A program made the position numbers and the translations under genes. This document shows positions 22,923 through 31,606 of a stretch of DNA of 64,000 nt, in pieces. Origin of the DNA: CAZBDU01 sp964490725 (GTDB taxonomy: Bacteria > Spirochaetota > Spirochaetia > SZUA-6 > DRHE01); NCBI GenBank assembly GCA_964490725.1, contig CAZBDU010000008.1, positions 1 through 64,000 on the forward strand, written 5' to 3'. The stretch's first letter is position 1. Each line of letters starts with the position of its first letter. The notes beneath the pieces were generated by a model that saw only the letters and a program-made list of their open reading frames with translations, was not told where the DNA came from and made no database searches.

Positions 22923-23665
22923 GCCCGGGTGCAGGGGAGGGCCCCGGGGGCGGGCGGCGGGTGCGCGTGTCTCCGTCCATCATGTGCGCGGATTTCCTGG
23001 ATCTGGGCTCCCAGCTTGCCGTGCTGGAGGAGCAGGGCGTGGACTACCTGCACATCGACATCATGGACGGTCACTACGTGCCCAACTTCACCCTGGGCCC
23101 GGCCTTCTGCGAGGCCCTGGCGAGGCGCAGCCGCATTCCCCTGGACATCCACCTGATGATCGAGGACGTGGACCGCTACATTCCAGTGTTCGCCCGCTTT
23201 CCCGGGGCCACGGTCTGCATCCACCCGGAGGTGAGCTATCACCCCCTGCGCTCGCTGGAGCTGATCCGCAGCTGCGGAGCGCGGCCGGGCATCGCCGTCG
23301 ATCCGGCCCTGCCCCTGCAGGGGCTGCGCCATCTGCTGCCCGAGGTGGAGATGGTCTGCCTGATGACGGTGAACCCGGGCTATGCCGGGCAGAAGCTGGT
23401 TCCCGCGGCCCTGACCAAGATCCGGGAGCTCTCCGAGATGGCGGCGCCGGAGGGCTTCCCCCTGGAGATCGAGGTGGACGGCAACGTGAGCTGGGAGAAC
23501 ATCCCCCTGATGGTGGCCGCCGGGGCCGGCACGCTGGTGGCGGGCACCTCCTCCCTGTTCGAGCGCGGCGGTGACCTGCGGGAAAACCTGGCCCGCCTGT
23601 ACCGCCTGATCGGCCGCGAGCCGGGCGGGCAGGGTTCGGGTCCGTCCCCCCGGGGGCTCCCGTGA
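22919..23665 (+). CDS. Pentulose/hexulose-phosphate 3-epimerase (ribulose-phosphate/allulose-6-phosphate type)
   Basis: The 248-residue TIM barrel matches the Rpe/AlsE family: VSPSIMCADFLDLGSQL, HIDIMDGHYVPNFTLGP, DIHLMIEDV, VCLMTVNPGYAGQKLVP and IEVDGNVSWENIP. Together these supply the two His and two Asp metal ligands. AlsE-like members epimerise D-allulose-6-phosphate to fructose-6-phosphate, and Rpe acts on ribulose-5-phosphate. The sugar context favours a catabolic AlsE-type role. GTG 22919 overlaps the previous stop and has GGAGG 7 bp upstream. This adds a 14-residue Gly-rich lead before the barrel. GTG 22961 is an alternative. Confidence 0.8.
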   Translation: MSPGAGEGPGGGRRVRVSPSIMCADFLDLGSQLAVLEEQGVDYLHIDIMDGHYVPNFTLGPAFCEALARRSRIPLDIHLMIEDVDRYIPVFARFPGATVCIHPEVSYHPLRSLELIRSCGARPGIAVDPALPLQGLRHLLPEVEMVCLMTVNPGYAGQKLVPAALTKIRELSEMAAPEGFPLEIEVDGNVSWENIPLMVAAGAGTLVAGTSSLFERGGDLRENLARLYRLIGREPGGQGSGPSPRGLP

Positions 23666-24444
23666 GGGCGATGCTGGACCGGGAGCGCCACGCCCTCATC
23701 CTGCGGGTGCTGCGGCAGGGGCGCTTCGCCCGGGTGGCGGAGCTGGCGGAGCTGGCGGGAAGCTCCGAGGCCACGCTGCGCCGCGATCTGACCAGGCTGG
23801 AGCGCCAGGGCTACCTGCGGCGCGTGCGGGGCGGGGCCGAGCTCCTGCAGGCGGGGGCCGACGGCGCTCCCCGCACGCCCCTTCCGCCCTTCGAGGAGCG
23901 CCGGAGCGTGCGCCTGGAAGTGAAGCGCCGCATCGCCCGGGCGGCGGCCGCCCTCTGCCGGGAAGGGGAGACCGTCATGGTGGACGGGGGGTCCACGACC
24001 TACCAGATGGCCCAGTTTCTGGAGACCTCCCGCCTGCAGATCATCACCAACTCCTTCGCCATGGCCGGGGAGCTGGTGCGCCACTCCCAGAACGCCGTCA
24101 TCCTGAGCGGCGGCATGGTCCACCGGGACTCGCAGCTGGTGCTGGATCCCATGGAGAACGCCATCTTCAAGGGCTACTACGCCTCGCGGGCGTTCATGGG
24201 GGTGTATGGGATCGATGAGCTGGGGGCCACCAACACGGACCTGCTGGTGATCCAGGCCGAGCGGGCCATGATCGAGAACGCCCGGGAGCTGGTGATTCTG
24301 GCGGACAGCAGCAAGTTCGGCCGCCGCGGGACCCTGAAGCTCTGCGAGCTGGACCGCATTCACACCATCATCACCGACCGGGAGATTACCGACGAGCAGC
24401 GCGGCCTGGTGGAGTCCAGGGGAGTGCGGCTGATGGCCGTGTAG
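23662..24444 (+). CDS. DeoR/GlpR-family transcription regulator
   Basis: The 260-residue regulator has a DeoR winged helix (RERHALILRVLRQGRFARVA, SSEATLRRDLTRLERQGYLR) and a sugar-phosphate isomerase-like sensor domain (DGGSTTYQMAQFL, ITNSFAMAGEL, LSGGMVHRD, ADSSKFGRRG). Such proteins repress sugar operons and are released by a phosphorylated sugar. GTG 23662 overlaps the epimerase stop (GTGA). The inverted repeat at 21683-21712 in the divergent promoter is its likely operator. Confidence 0.9.
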   Translation: MRAMLDRERHALILRVLRQGRFARVAELAELAGSSEATLRRDLTRLERQGYLRRVRGGAELLQAGADGAPRTPLPPFEERRSVRLEVKRRIARAAAALCREGETVMVDGGSTTYQMAQFLETSRLQIITNSFAMAGELVRHSQNAVILSGGMVHRDSQLVLDPMENAIFKGYYASRAFMGVYGIDELGATNTDLLVIQAERAMIENARELVILADSSKFGRRGTLKLCELDRIHTIITDREITDEQRGLVESRGVRLMAV

Positions 24445-25129
24445 GCGTCAGGAGACAATGAGCGGCTTCGCGGTGACCTCCTTCCCAGATCTCGTGCTTG
24501 TGCCCGCGCCAGGTGCCGCAGGAGGCGTGCCCGGAGGTGTGGAATACGGTCTTCCCGGAGGCCTGCAGCACGCGATCCCCGGGCAACGCACCGTTGTCGC
24601 TGGTCACGATGAGGAGGGTGTTGTCGAGCCGGCCCGTTCGTTCCAGCGCAGCCACCAGCTCGCCCACCATCCAGTCGACCAGCCAGACCAGATCTCCGCG
24701 AGGCCCTGCCTCGCTCCTGCCGCGGGCGAACTCCGGAACCACGCCCGTCACGCACGGCTCGTGGGGGGCCGAGAGACTGAAATAGAGGAAGAGCGGCTTT
24801 TCGAAGCTGCGCCGGGCCTCGATGTAGTCCACCGCCTTCCGCGTGAACGTTGGATCCGCGGCTTTGTGGTCCCATCCCGGGGAGGTCATCCCGGGACGCC
24901 CGGTGTTCGGGAAGATCGGATTGTAGTAGCTCGGCGGGCTCGGGAAGCGGTCGTTCTCGATGAACCCGAAGGGCGGCTGGGCGGTGGAGCACCCCGAGGT
25001 GCCAAAGAAACAGTCGAACCTGGCCACCAGCGGGCGTGCGCGCATGACCGCGTTGCGCCAGCGGACAAAGAAGGTCATTGCCTGCTTGAAGTCATCTCTG
25101 GACCGGAAGCCCAGATCCCGGAGCAGCAC
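24386..25129 (-). pseudogene. Sulfatase fragment, truncated at both ends
   Basis: The minus strand encodes a middle portion of an arylsulfatase-type enzyme: MTFFVRWRNAVMRARPLVAR, FLYFSLSAPHEP, LVWLVDWMVGELVAALERTG, LIVTSDNGALPGD and HKHEIWEGGHRE. The N-terminal sulfatase signature that carries the formylglycine (C/S-x-P-x-R) is absent. After WEGGHRE the expected PFIARWPG continuation is replaced by unrelated sequence. It is therefore a relic and not active. It is convergent with the DeoR gene. Confidence 0.7.
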
Positions 25130-25144
25130 CGCTCGGAGGTCGCA

Positions 25145-25391
25145 ACGTAGCAGATTGCGTATACCGGAGACTTGTTCAGGTCCGCATAGGTGATGAGTCC
25201 CGCGAAGCGGCCCCCCTCACCCACGGCAAACAGGTAGCGTCGGTCGCGAAAGCGGTACACGAGCTCCACCACGGACCTCTCCAGGGGTATCCTCCCCGGC
25301 CGTGATCGCGCGCCGCGCCGGCTGTCTTTCCTGCGCCTTCAAGGAGCACGTAGGAGGGATCGTCGCGGTCCCCGTGCCGGGCTTCGATCAT
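25145..25391 (-). pseudogene. CBS-domain-like remnant with frameshift
   Basis: One minus frame reads VVELVYRFRDRRYLFAVGEG then GRFAGLITYADLNKSP, which matches the second half of a CBS domain. Its upstream continuation is in another frame (IEARHGDRDDPSYVLLEGAG). It runs directly into the sulfatase fragment near 25140, so two gene fragments were joined by deletion. The remaining gap to 25494 holds nothing else recognisable. Confidence 0.4.
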
Positions 25392-25494
25392 GGCCAGGTC
25401 GAAATTGTGCCACTTCCGACGCAGGTGTGGCGTGCGGCTCCCCCTTGGACTCGGCCCGGTGCTTTGACCCCAGAGGTGAGAAGAACGTCGACGG

Positions 25495-27471
25495 CTAGGG
25501 TTGCGCGGCCCGCTTGGCCGCTAAGCTTTCCTTTCTCTGGAACAGGACGACATAGGCCAGAATAGCCGCGGCCCCGGGCAGGAAGAAATACGGCGATGTG
25601 CTCACGGTGCTCAGCGCTGCTGCCAGCAAGACGACTCTCCAGATTGGGCTCACTCTGTTCCTCATCCATCCTCGAAGGGATGCGGCCAGTCCTACGATGC
25701 CGACGGCGCTGACGATGAAGCTGCTGGCAATGGCCAGCGGCTTTCCCGTGAGCAGCAGCTCTGGCTTGTACACAAACACGAAAGGAACAATCAGGCCAGC
25801 TATGCCGATGCCGAAGGCAGTGATCGCCGTCCGCATCGGGTTGCTTTCCGCCACCGCAGCGGCAGCAAAGGTGGCAATAGCGACAGGCGGTATGATATTG
25901 GACAGTACGCCGAAATAGAGGGCGAACAAGTGAGCCCCGATGGGAACGATTCCGATGCGGGTCAGGATCGGAATTATGGTCACAACCAGGGTGATGTACA
26001 CCGCGGTCGTGCTCAACCCCATGCCCAGAATGATGGAGAACAGCATCGTAAAGAGCAGGGCCAGCAGTAGAGAATGTCCGCTGACCGAGACGATCGCCTG
26101 GCCGAGCCTAAGCCCCGCGCCCGACAGCGTCGTCGCCGAGATGATGATTCCCGCACACGCGCAGGCGGCCGACACCGGGAGAACTCTCTTGCCTACGGAC
26201 TCGAAGATCTTGATGGCTTTGCGCGGGTTCAACCGGCTCTCCCTTTTGACCATCGTGACGGCCAGCAGAATCACGATACTCCAGGCGGCCGCCGCCGAAG
26301 CGGTGTAGTTGAGAGCCAGCATGACCACCAGAACGACTACCGGCAACACAAGGTGGGCTCCCCATCTCATGGTTGCCCCTACCGTTGGCAACCCTTCCTT
26401 CGAGATGGCCGCCAGTCCTCTCTTCCGGGCCTGGAAATCCACCATCAGGAAAAGGGAGAAATAGTACAGGACGGCCGGCAGGAGAGCGGCGATTGCCACC
26501 TGGAAGTACGGGACGCCCAAGAAGGCCGACATGATGAACGCCACGGCTCCCATGACCGGCGGCATGAAGGCGCCTCCGCTGGAGGCAACAGCCTCGACTC
26601 CGCCGGCGAACTCCTTCCGGTAGCCCAGCCTCCTCATAAGGGGAATCGTGAAGCTTCCGGTGGCCACCACGTCCGAGGCGGTGCTTCCGGATATAGTGCC
26701 AAAGGCCATGCTGGAGATGATCGCAGCTTTGGCGGGGCCGCCGACTTTGGTACCCGTCAACGCATAGGCCAGGTTGACGAAAAATTTCCCGGCGCCGGTA
26801 TAGATGAGAATTGCGGAGAAAATGAGAAACAGAACAACGAAGGAGGACATCACTCCGATGGGTATTCCCAAGATTCCGCCTTCCGACATCGAGGTCTCCG
26901 AGATGAATGTGTCCAGAAAAGTAGGGCTGCCGTACAGAATGGAGATAAAATGATCGGCGAACAAGGCATGCACGCTGAAGAACAGGGCTACAATGACCAT
27001 CGGCCACCCCACCGTTCTTCGAGTACCTTCGAGAACAAGAAAGTAGACGATCCCTCCGACGATCATGTCCATCGTATTCGGCGCTGCGACTCGATACCTG
27101 AACCCCTCCCGGTCCATGAGAAAGTAGATCTCCGTGGCCAGGGACAGGCCGATGAGGAGAAAATCGACGGAGCGGGTCCAGCGCCACGCACTGTTCCACG
27201 GTTTCCTGTCGGCCGGATACATGATGAGAATCATTACAAGCACGAGGGTCAGGTGGATAGAGCGATGCAGATGGGCCTCGGGCTGGCCAAAGAACCCGGT
27301 ATAAAGATGATAAAGGGAGAATGCCGCGGCTACTACCAGAAAGAACAACCCGAGAACATAGGCGACGGACACCTTCCGGTTTCCCGAGAGCCAGGATAGA
27401 ACGTCGTTTTCTTCTGCGACCGAAAGCTCTATCAGACCCTTGTCGTCCTTCCGTTGCCCGTTGTCCTTCAT
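25495..27471 (-). CDS. TAXI-type TRAP transporter fused permease (4TM + 12TM)
   Basis: The 658-residue membrane protein has an N-terminal DctQ-like part (about 35-170) and a DctM-like part. The DctM region includes TGAGKFFVNLAYALTGTKVG, MAFGTISGSTASDVVATGSF, FAGGVEAVASSGGAFMPPVM, LGMGLSTTAVYI and PPVAIATFAAAAVAESNPM, all conserved in TRAP large subunits. The fused form is typical of TAXI TRAP systems, which import organic acids or amino-acid-like solutes using an ion gradient. Its binding protein is at 28983-30011 with the MtmB-like gene between. It is the last gene of the methyl-corrinoid operon. Confidence 0.9.
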   Translation of the reverse strand: MKDNGQRKDDKGLIELSVAEENDVLSWLSGNRKVSVAYVLGLFFLVVAAAFSLYHLYTGFFGQPEAHLHRSIHLTLVLVMILIMYPADRKPWNSAWRWTRSVDFLLIGLSLATEIYFLMDREGFRYRVAAPNTMDMIVGGIVYFLVLEGTRRTVGWPMVIVALFFSVHALFADHFISILYGSPTFLDTFISETSMSEGGILGIPIGVMSSFVVLFLIFSAILIYTGAGKFFVNLAYALTGTKVGGPAKAAIISSMAFGTISGSTASDVVATGSFTIPLMRRLGYRKEFAGGVEAVASSGGAFMPPVMGAVAFIMSAFLGVPYFQVAIAALLPAVLYYFSLFLMVDFQARKRGLAAISKEGLPTVGATMRWGAHLVLPVVVLVVMLALNYTASAAAAWSIVILLAVTMVKRESRLNPRKAIKIFESVGKRVLPVSAACACAGIIISATTLSGAGLRLGQAIVSVSGHSLLLALLFTMLFSIILGMGLSTTAVYITLVVTIIPILTRIGIVPIGAHLFALYFGVLSNIIPPVAIATFAAAAVAESNPMRTAITAFGIGIAGLIVPFVFVYKPELLLTGKPLAIASSFIVSAVGIVGLAASLRGWMRNRVSPIWRVVLLAAALSTVSTSPYFFLPGAAAILAYVVLFQRKESLAAKRAAQP

Positions 27472-27503
27472 TGCTCAAGACCTCTATCGCAGAACGAAAT
27501 CGA

Positions 27504-28898
27504 TCAATCGAATACCAACCCCTTCTCAGCGAGCTGTTCCTTGACCCGGCAATACAGGTCAAAGTACTCCGGCTTCACTGTGACGTTGTCGTAGTCGTAG
27601 AGCTCGGCAAAGCTGTACCCCTCGGGTGCCTGGCCTGGGGCCACGTTCTCCTCGTACTTCCTCAGGATGTAGTCGACTATTCCGTTTGCCTCTTCGCGCT
27701 TCAAGGCGGCCCCGGCCCTGGCCGCCTCTCCCTCCCAGCGAGGCTCCATTCCGGTCCCCTGGTTGGGCTTCACCAGCACCGCCTTGCGGGCCCCGTGGAC
27801 GATATGTCCTCCCACACAGGAGGTGTGAATGCCGAGGGCGGCGATCTCCCACAACTGCTGTTCGGTACCAGGTCCTGCCGCGGTCAGTCCGCCGCCGCCG
27901 CAGATCAGGTTGGTGTTCCTGGTCAGGGCCTGCATGCTGATGTTGCGCACGTAGATGGTCTTGCGCGCCGTGTTGATCGGAGGGTTCTGGAGAATGCTGG
28001 AGTTCATGATGTATCCCGCCCCGCCGACCCGGTACACCATGAGGGCGTTCAGAGCGGCGGCCACGTTGGTGAGAGCACACCCCTCCGGCCCGCCGGCGAA
28101 ACCGCCCACGATGGACGTCCAGAACGGGCTCCTCATGCAGCCGTAGTGAAGCGTGTAGGCCACCTTGTTGAGCAGCTCGAAGGTCACCTTCAGCTCGCTG
28201 ATGGTTGGCAGGGTGATGGCGTCGGAGCGGCGCAGGCCAGCCTCCGGATCGCAGCAGGAGATGGTGCCGATGGCCGACGGATTGGCATCGAGCAGGTGCA
28301 GGCCGGGCCGGCCTACGCTCCGGGTCGCTTCCCGTAGCCAGCCTACGGCGCTGCGCGCCGCGTGGCAGTCCAGCGGCGATCCAATGGTCCATCTTTTCCC
28401 CTCGATGCTCTTGGGAGGCGGTCCGTAGTAGATCCCGCTGATGATGCTTTCCTGGGCGACGCTCTTGTAGAGCTGGACGAAATCCCTGCCCTCGATGGGA
28501 TTGTCTTCCACCACGCCACCGATCACCAGCGGCTTGCGGGGGTCTCCGATGGTCCGCTTGAACAAGCGCCGCTTGTCCACGGCTGCCCCGATCTCTATTT
28601 CATCCGGCATCCTGCTCAGCTCGAGCAGGGCCTCGCGGATCTCTTCTTCGGTGAACCGGATCACTCGCTCGGTGTCCAGGCAGTACGTTCCCACCTCGGC
28701 GTAGAGCTTCAGACCGGCCTCGAACACCCGATCCGCCAGGTCGTCGTCCGATGGAACGGGCGTACTGGCGTCATACTGGATACCGTGCTCCTTCGCCAGA
28801 CGGGTCACGACGGAGAAGAACTTGTAGTCGAAGTTCTTTAATTTCATCATCTCACCGGTGTTGATCGCCCGATCCGCAACCTCGTGGAAATTGACCAC
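27504..28898 (-). CDS. MtmB (monomethylamine methyltransferase)-family protein without pyrrolysine
   Basis: The 464-residue protein aligns end to end with MtmB: VADRAINTGEMMKLKNFDYK, CLDTERVIRFTEEEI, GDPRKPLVIGG, GRPG, GGFAGGPEG, GMEPRWEGEAARAG and a GLVF C-terminal end. MtmB transfers a methyl group from monomethylamine to a corrinoid protein using pyrrolysine encoded by an in-frame TAG near residue 202, inside GRPGMGV-Pyl-G. Here that stretch is GRPG-L-H-L-L-D-A, with ordinary Leu codons at residues 202-203 (28290-28295) and no TAG. It is thus a non-pyrrolysine homolog whose substrate must differ or is unknown. The start is GTG 28898 with GGGGAGG upstream. It lies between the TRAP binding protein and permease genes. 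Confidence 0.8.
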   Translation of the reverse strand: MVNFHEVADRAINTGEMMKLKNFDYKFFSVVTRLAKEHGIQYDASTPVPSDDDLADRVFEAGLKLYAEVGTYCLDTERVIRFTEEEIREALLELSRMPDEIEIGAAVDKRRLFKRTIGDPRKPLVIGGVVEDNPIEGRDFVQLYKSVAQESIISGIYYGPPPKSIEGKRWTIGSPLDCHAARSAVGWLREATRSVGRPGLHLLDANPSAIGTISCCDPEAGLRRSDAITLPTISELKVTFELLNKVAYTLHYGCMRSPFWTSIVGGFAGGPEGCALTNVAAALNALMVYRVGGAGYIMNSSILQNPPINTARKTIYVRNISMQALTRNTNLICGGGGLTAAGPGTEQQLWEIAALGIHTSCVGGHIVHGARKAVLVKPNQGTGMEPRWEGEAARAGAALKREEANGIVDYILRKYEENVAPGQAPEGYSFAELYDYDNVTVKPEYFDLYCRVKEQLAEKGLVFD

Positions 28899-28929
28899 TC
28901 TTCGCCTCCCCGCGAGAAATCAGCTTGTC

Positions 28930-28959
28930 GAAGGGAGCCTCCGGGTGGAGGCGCCCTTC
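28930..28959. terminator. Intercistronic hairpin between TRAP binding protein and MtmB-like genes
   Basis: The stem is GAAGGG-GCCTCC paired with GGAGGC-CCCTTC, with one mismatch pair and a GGGT loop. No T-run follows in the minus direction. Located just after the solute-binding-protein stop, it may protect that mRNA end or attenuate the genes downstream. Confidence 0.55.
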
Positions 28960-28982
28960 GCATGGAATCAGCAACCTGCTTC

Positions 28983-30011
28983 CTACTTGACCTTAAGGCC
29001 CTTCTCCTTGAAGTACCTCAGTGCGCCCGGATGGATCGGGATCGTCGCGCCGTTCAGGGTGGTTTGCAGGTCGGCGGCTTTCGGGAAGCCCTTCTGCTCC
29101 GCTGCGGCGAAAATGTCCTTCTGAAAGCCGCTCTCGAAGAGGACCTTGGTAATGGTGTACACCATGTCGTCCGGCAGGTCCTTGTTCACGATGACAGTCG
29201 TTTGAACGCCCACGGCCGGAATGTCTTTGGTCACTCCGTCATAGGCGCCCTTCTTCAGGTTGGTAGCGAACCAGCCCACCGTCAGATCGTTCTTCAGGAA
29301 CTTGTCCCTCTCTTCCCCCCCCAGGGGCAACCAGCGCAGCCCAGGGCGGGTATCCAGGTTCAGCAGGAAGGGCATGATGGCGCCGTAGGTCATTTCAGCA
29401 TCCAGGTGTCCGTCCTGCATCATGGCTGCCGAATCGTCGAAACCCAGGGTGTTGACCACTCCGCCGTCGGCCTTGATCGAATCGAAGGACAAGCCGTAGG
29501 CGGCCAGAACCGTCGCGGCCGTCACCCGATCACCCCAGCCTATCTTGCCGGCGTTTATTCTCTTGTCCTTGAGATCGTAAACCGACTGGATGTCCGAGTT
29601 GCGGGGGACAACCATCTGCCAGACCATGGTCTCCACGGTCCCGATGAAACGGATATTCGTGTTAGGCTTGTCGAAGAATGGCTTCAGCCCCCGGTAGGCC
29701 TGGTCTTGAACGTTGGCGATCGCCATGCCGATCTGCAGCTCCTGGCCTTCGTTGACCTTGAGGCAGTTCGATACCCCGCCGCCCGTCGTACTGGTCACCC
29801 GCACACCAGGCAGCGCTTGCTCCAACTTCGGGGCGAGCGCCGCTCCGGCCAGGTACCAGTTGCCCCCGGGGGAGGCGGTGCCGATCTTGAGCAGCTTGGG
29901 CCCCTCGACGGAGGCCGCTGCCGAGCTCTTTTCAGCCTGGCCCGCTGCGAAGACGCCCACGGACAGGCACGACAGGATTACCACAGTCACCATGAGTTTT
30001 CTGGGAAACAC
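28983..30011 (-). CDS. TAXI-family TRAP transporter solute-binding protein
   Basis: The 342-residue protein has a signal peptide (LMVTVVILSCLSVGVFAA) followed by GQAEK, a mature start often seen in spirochaete binding proteins. It then follows the TAXI family: IGTASPGGNWYLAGAALAPK, STTGGGVSNCLKVNEGQELQ, MVWQMVVPRNSDI, AYGLSFDSI and a C-terminal HPGALRYFKEKG. It captures a small acid for the fused permease. GTG 30011 has AAGGAGG 8 bp upstream and is chosen over ATG 30029. It is embedded among methyl-corrinoid genes, so its ligand is probably the methylated substrate. Confidence 0.88.
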   Translation of the reverse strand: MFPRKLMVTVVILSCLSVGVFAAGQAEKSSAAASVEGPKLLKIGTASPGGNWYLAGAALAPKLEQALPGVRVTSTTGGGVSNCLKVNEGQELQIGMAIANVQDQAYRGLKPFFDKPNTNIRFIGTVETMVWQMVVPRNSDIQSVYDLKDKRINAGKIGWGDRVTAATVLAAYGLSFDSIKADGGVVNTLGFDDSAAMMQDGHLDAEMTYGAIMPFLLNLDTRPGLRWLPLGGEERDKFLKNDLTVGWFATNLKKGAYDGVTKDIPAVGVQTTVIVNKDLPDDMVYTITKVLFESGFQKDIFAAAEQKGFPKAADLQTTLNGATIPIHPGALRYFKEKGLKVK

Positions 30012-30047
30012 TTCAAGTCCTCCTTGCATTGCGAATGTGCTGAGAGA

Positions 30048-30092
30048 GGCGGTATCCGCCCCAATTGACTCCGATCACTCCAAGGGAATCAT
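30048..30092 (-). promoter_or_regulatory. Five-codon leader ORF with strong Shine-Dalgarno, plus small hairpin
   Basis: In the 137-bp gap before the binding-protein gene, a near-perfect ribosome site AAAGGAGGTG precedes ATG ATT CCC TTG GAG TGA (30092-30075), a five-codon ORF. A GGCGG-TAT-CCGCC hairpin (30060-30048) follows. A strong start on so short an ORF suggests a translational leader or the scar of a lost gene. Confidence 0.45.
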
Positions 30093-30148
30093 GACAACCA
30101 CCTCCTTTGGCGGCCAGGTCTGCCGGTTGCCTGCATCCGGAAAGGCCG

Positions 30149-31594
30149 TCAACCTTTCAGCTCCCGGTCTTCGGCCCCCTTGATGATTTTCAGCAACTCT
30201 TTGTCCACTCCTGGATCCAGGGGCTTCGGCTCATGCTCCTTCAGGATTTTCCGCACTCGTTCTCTAGCTCGTTCCAGTATGTTCTTTCTGCCTTTGGCGA
30301 GCCACTGCTCGTACGTGTCCCGGTCGCTCAGGTCCGTCAGGAAGTGCTCTTCTTTGACGTGCCGGAGCGTGTGCTTCTGGTTCAGGAAGTGCCCGGAGGG
30401 ACCCACCTTGTCGACAACCTCCACCCCGAGCCGCTCATCGTCAACCTGGATCCCCGCCACCACGCGGTCCGCGATCCCGCAGATTTCGTGGTCGATGACC
30501 AGCCCCTCCAGGCTTACCGTCTTGGCATGGTCCATGGTGCCGGGGTAGAAGATGAGGTTTATTCCTGCCATCGCCGGCAGCAGCAGAGTCGTGGCCTTCT
30601 CGTAGCCGGCTTGCGCATCCCACAGTTTGGATTCGGTGTTGCTGCCTGTCCCCCGGCTCGGTATTCGGTAGTAGTGTGCCATTTGGGCGTGAGCCACGTT
30701 CATCAGAGCGGCCTCGACGCCGCCAAGGGCAATGTTGGCATTGCGGAGGTCCATGGCGGCGGCGACCGTTCCCATGAACACAGGCGTTCCGGGATTGACG
30801 AGCTGCGCCAGAGCCACCATGCCCAAAATCTCCGCCGTCTGCTGGGCCAGCGTGCCGGCGAGGGTTACCGGTGAGGTAGCCCCCGCCTGCGGCTCGGAAG
30901 CTATGTCCACGGGAAGCCCCGTTTTCGCATACTCGATCAGCCCTTCCGTCTGCTCCACGGAGAACTGCAGCGGAGAGACCACGTTGCAGGTGGTGTATAT
31001 GTTGGGCCTTCGTCGCAGCTCCTCTCTGCCTCCGGCGATCGCCTCGGCCATCCGAATGCAGTCCAGTGCCTTCTCCTTGCCCCTCACCACCCCTTTGACA
31101 ATCTTCGAGGAGTTCTTCACGCTGCTGTAGTAGCCGTGGGCATGGGCCACCGGATCCGGGACGCCTTCGATGTGGGGCATGATGGCGCCGCTGTGCAGCA
31201 CGATGTAGCGATCGAGCGCATCGGCAATCCGGACGAGATGTTCCACGTCCTGCAGGTTGGTTCTCCGTCGTTCTCCTCTGTCCGAGTCGATGATGTTCAA
31301 CCTGCCGATCATGGGCTCGTAGTACACCCTTTCGCCCTCGATTCTCACGCTGATGGCAGGGTCCCTGCCGTACAGTGCAAACGTCTGGGGCGCCAGCCGG
31401 ATGGCCTCCTCCACCAGGTGGGTCGGGAAGCGAACCCTGCCCCCTGACACCGCGCAGCCGGCGTTCTTCAGGATTCCAAAGGCCTGCTCCTCCGGCACCT
31501 CGATTCCGGTCTTCCACAGGATAGACAACGCCGCTCTGTGTACCTGCTCGATGTCGTTGTCTGACAGCACGCGCATCTGACCGCCTTGGGGCAT
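30149..31594 (-). CDS. MttB (trimethylamine methyltransferase)-superfamily protein, no pyrrolysine codon
   Basis: The 481-residue protein belongs to the MttB superfamily. VHRAALSILWKTGIEVPEEQ opens it, followed by ALYGRDP, MPHIEGVPDPVAHAHGYYSS, FMGTVAAAMDLRNANIALGG, SNTESKLWDAQAGYEKATTL and AGINLIFYPGTMDHAKTVSL. Superfamily members lacking pyrrolysine demethylate quaternary amines such as glycine betaine, proline betaine or carnitine, passing the methyl group to a corrinoid protein. The frame is uninterrupted by TAG. GGAGG precedes ATG 31594. It follows the cyclodeaminase-like gene by 12 bp in the operon. Confidence 0.85.
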   Translation of the reverse strand: MPQGGQMRVLSDNDIEQVHRAALSILWKTGIEVPEEQAFGILKNAGCAVSGGRVRFPTHLVEEAIRLAPQTFALYGRDPAISVRIEGERVYYEPMIGRLNIIDSDRGERRRTNLQDVEHLVRIADALDRYIVLHSGAIMPHIEGVPDPVAHAHGYYSSVKNSSKIVKGVVRGKEKALDCIRMAEAIAGGREELRRRPNIYTTCNVVSPLQFSVEQTEGLIEYAKTGLPVDIASEPQAGATSPVTLAGTLAQQTAEILGMVALAQLVNPGTPVFMGTVAAAMDLRNANIALGGVEAALMNVAHAQMAHYYRIPSRGTGSNTESKLWDAQAGYEKATTLLLPAMAGINLIFYPGTMDHAKTVSLEGLVIDHEICGIADRVVAGIQVDDERLGVEVVDKVGPSGHFLNQKHTLRHVKEEHFLTDLSDRDTYEQWLAKGRKNILERARERVRKILKEHEPKPLDPGVDKELLKIIKGAEDRELKG

Positions 31595-31606
31595 GCCGGT
31601 CCTCCT

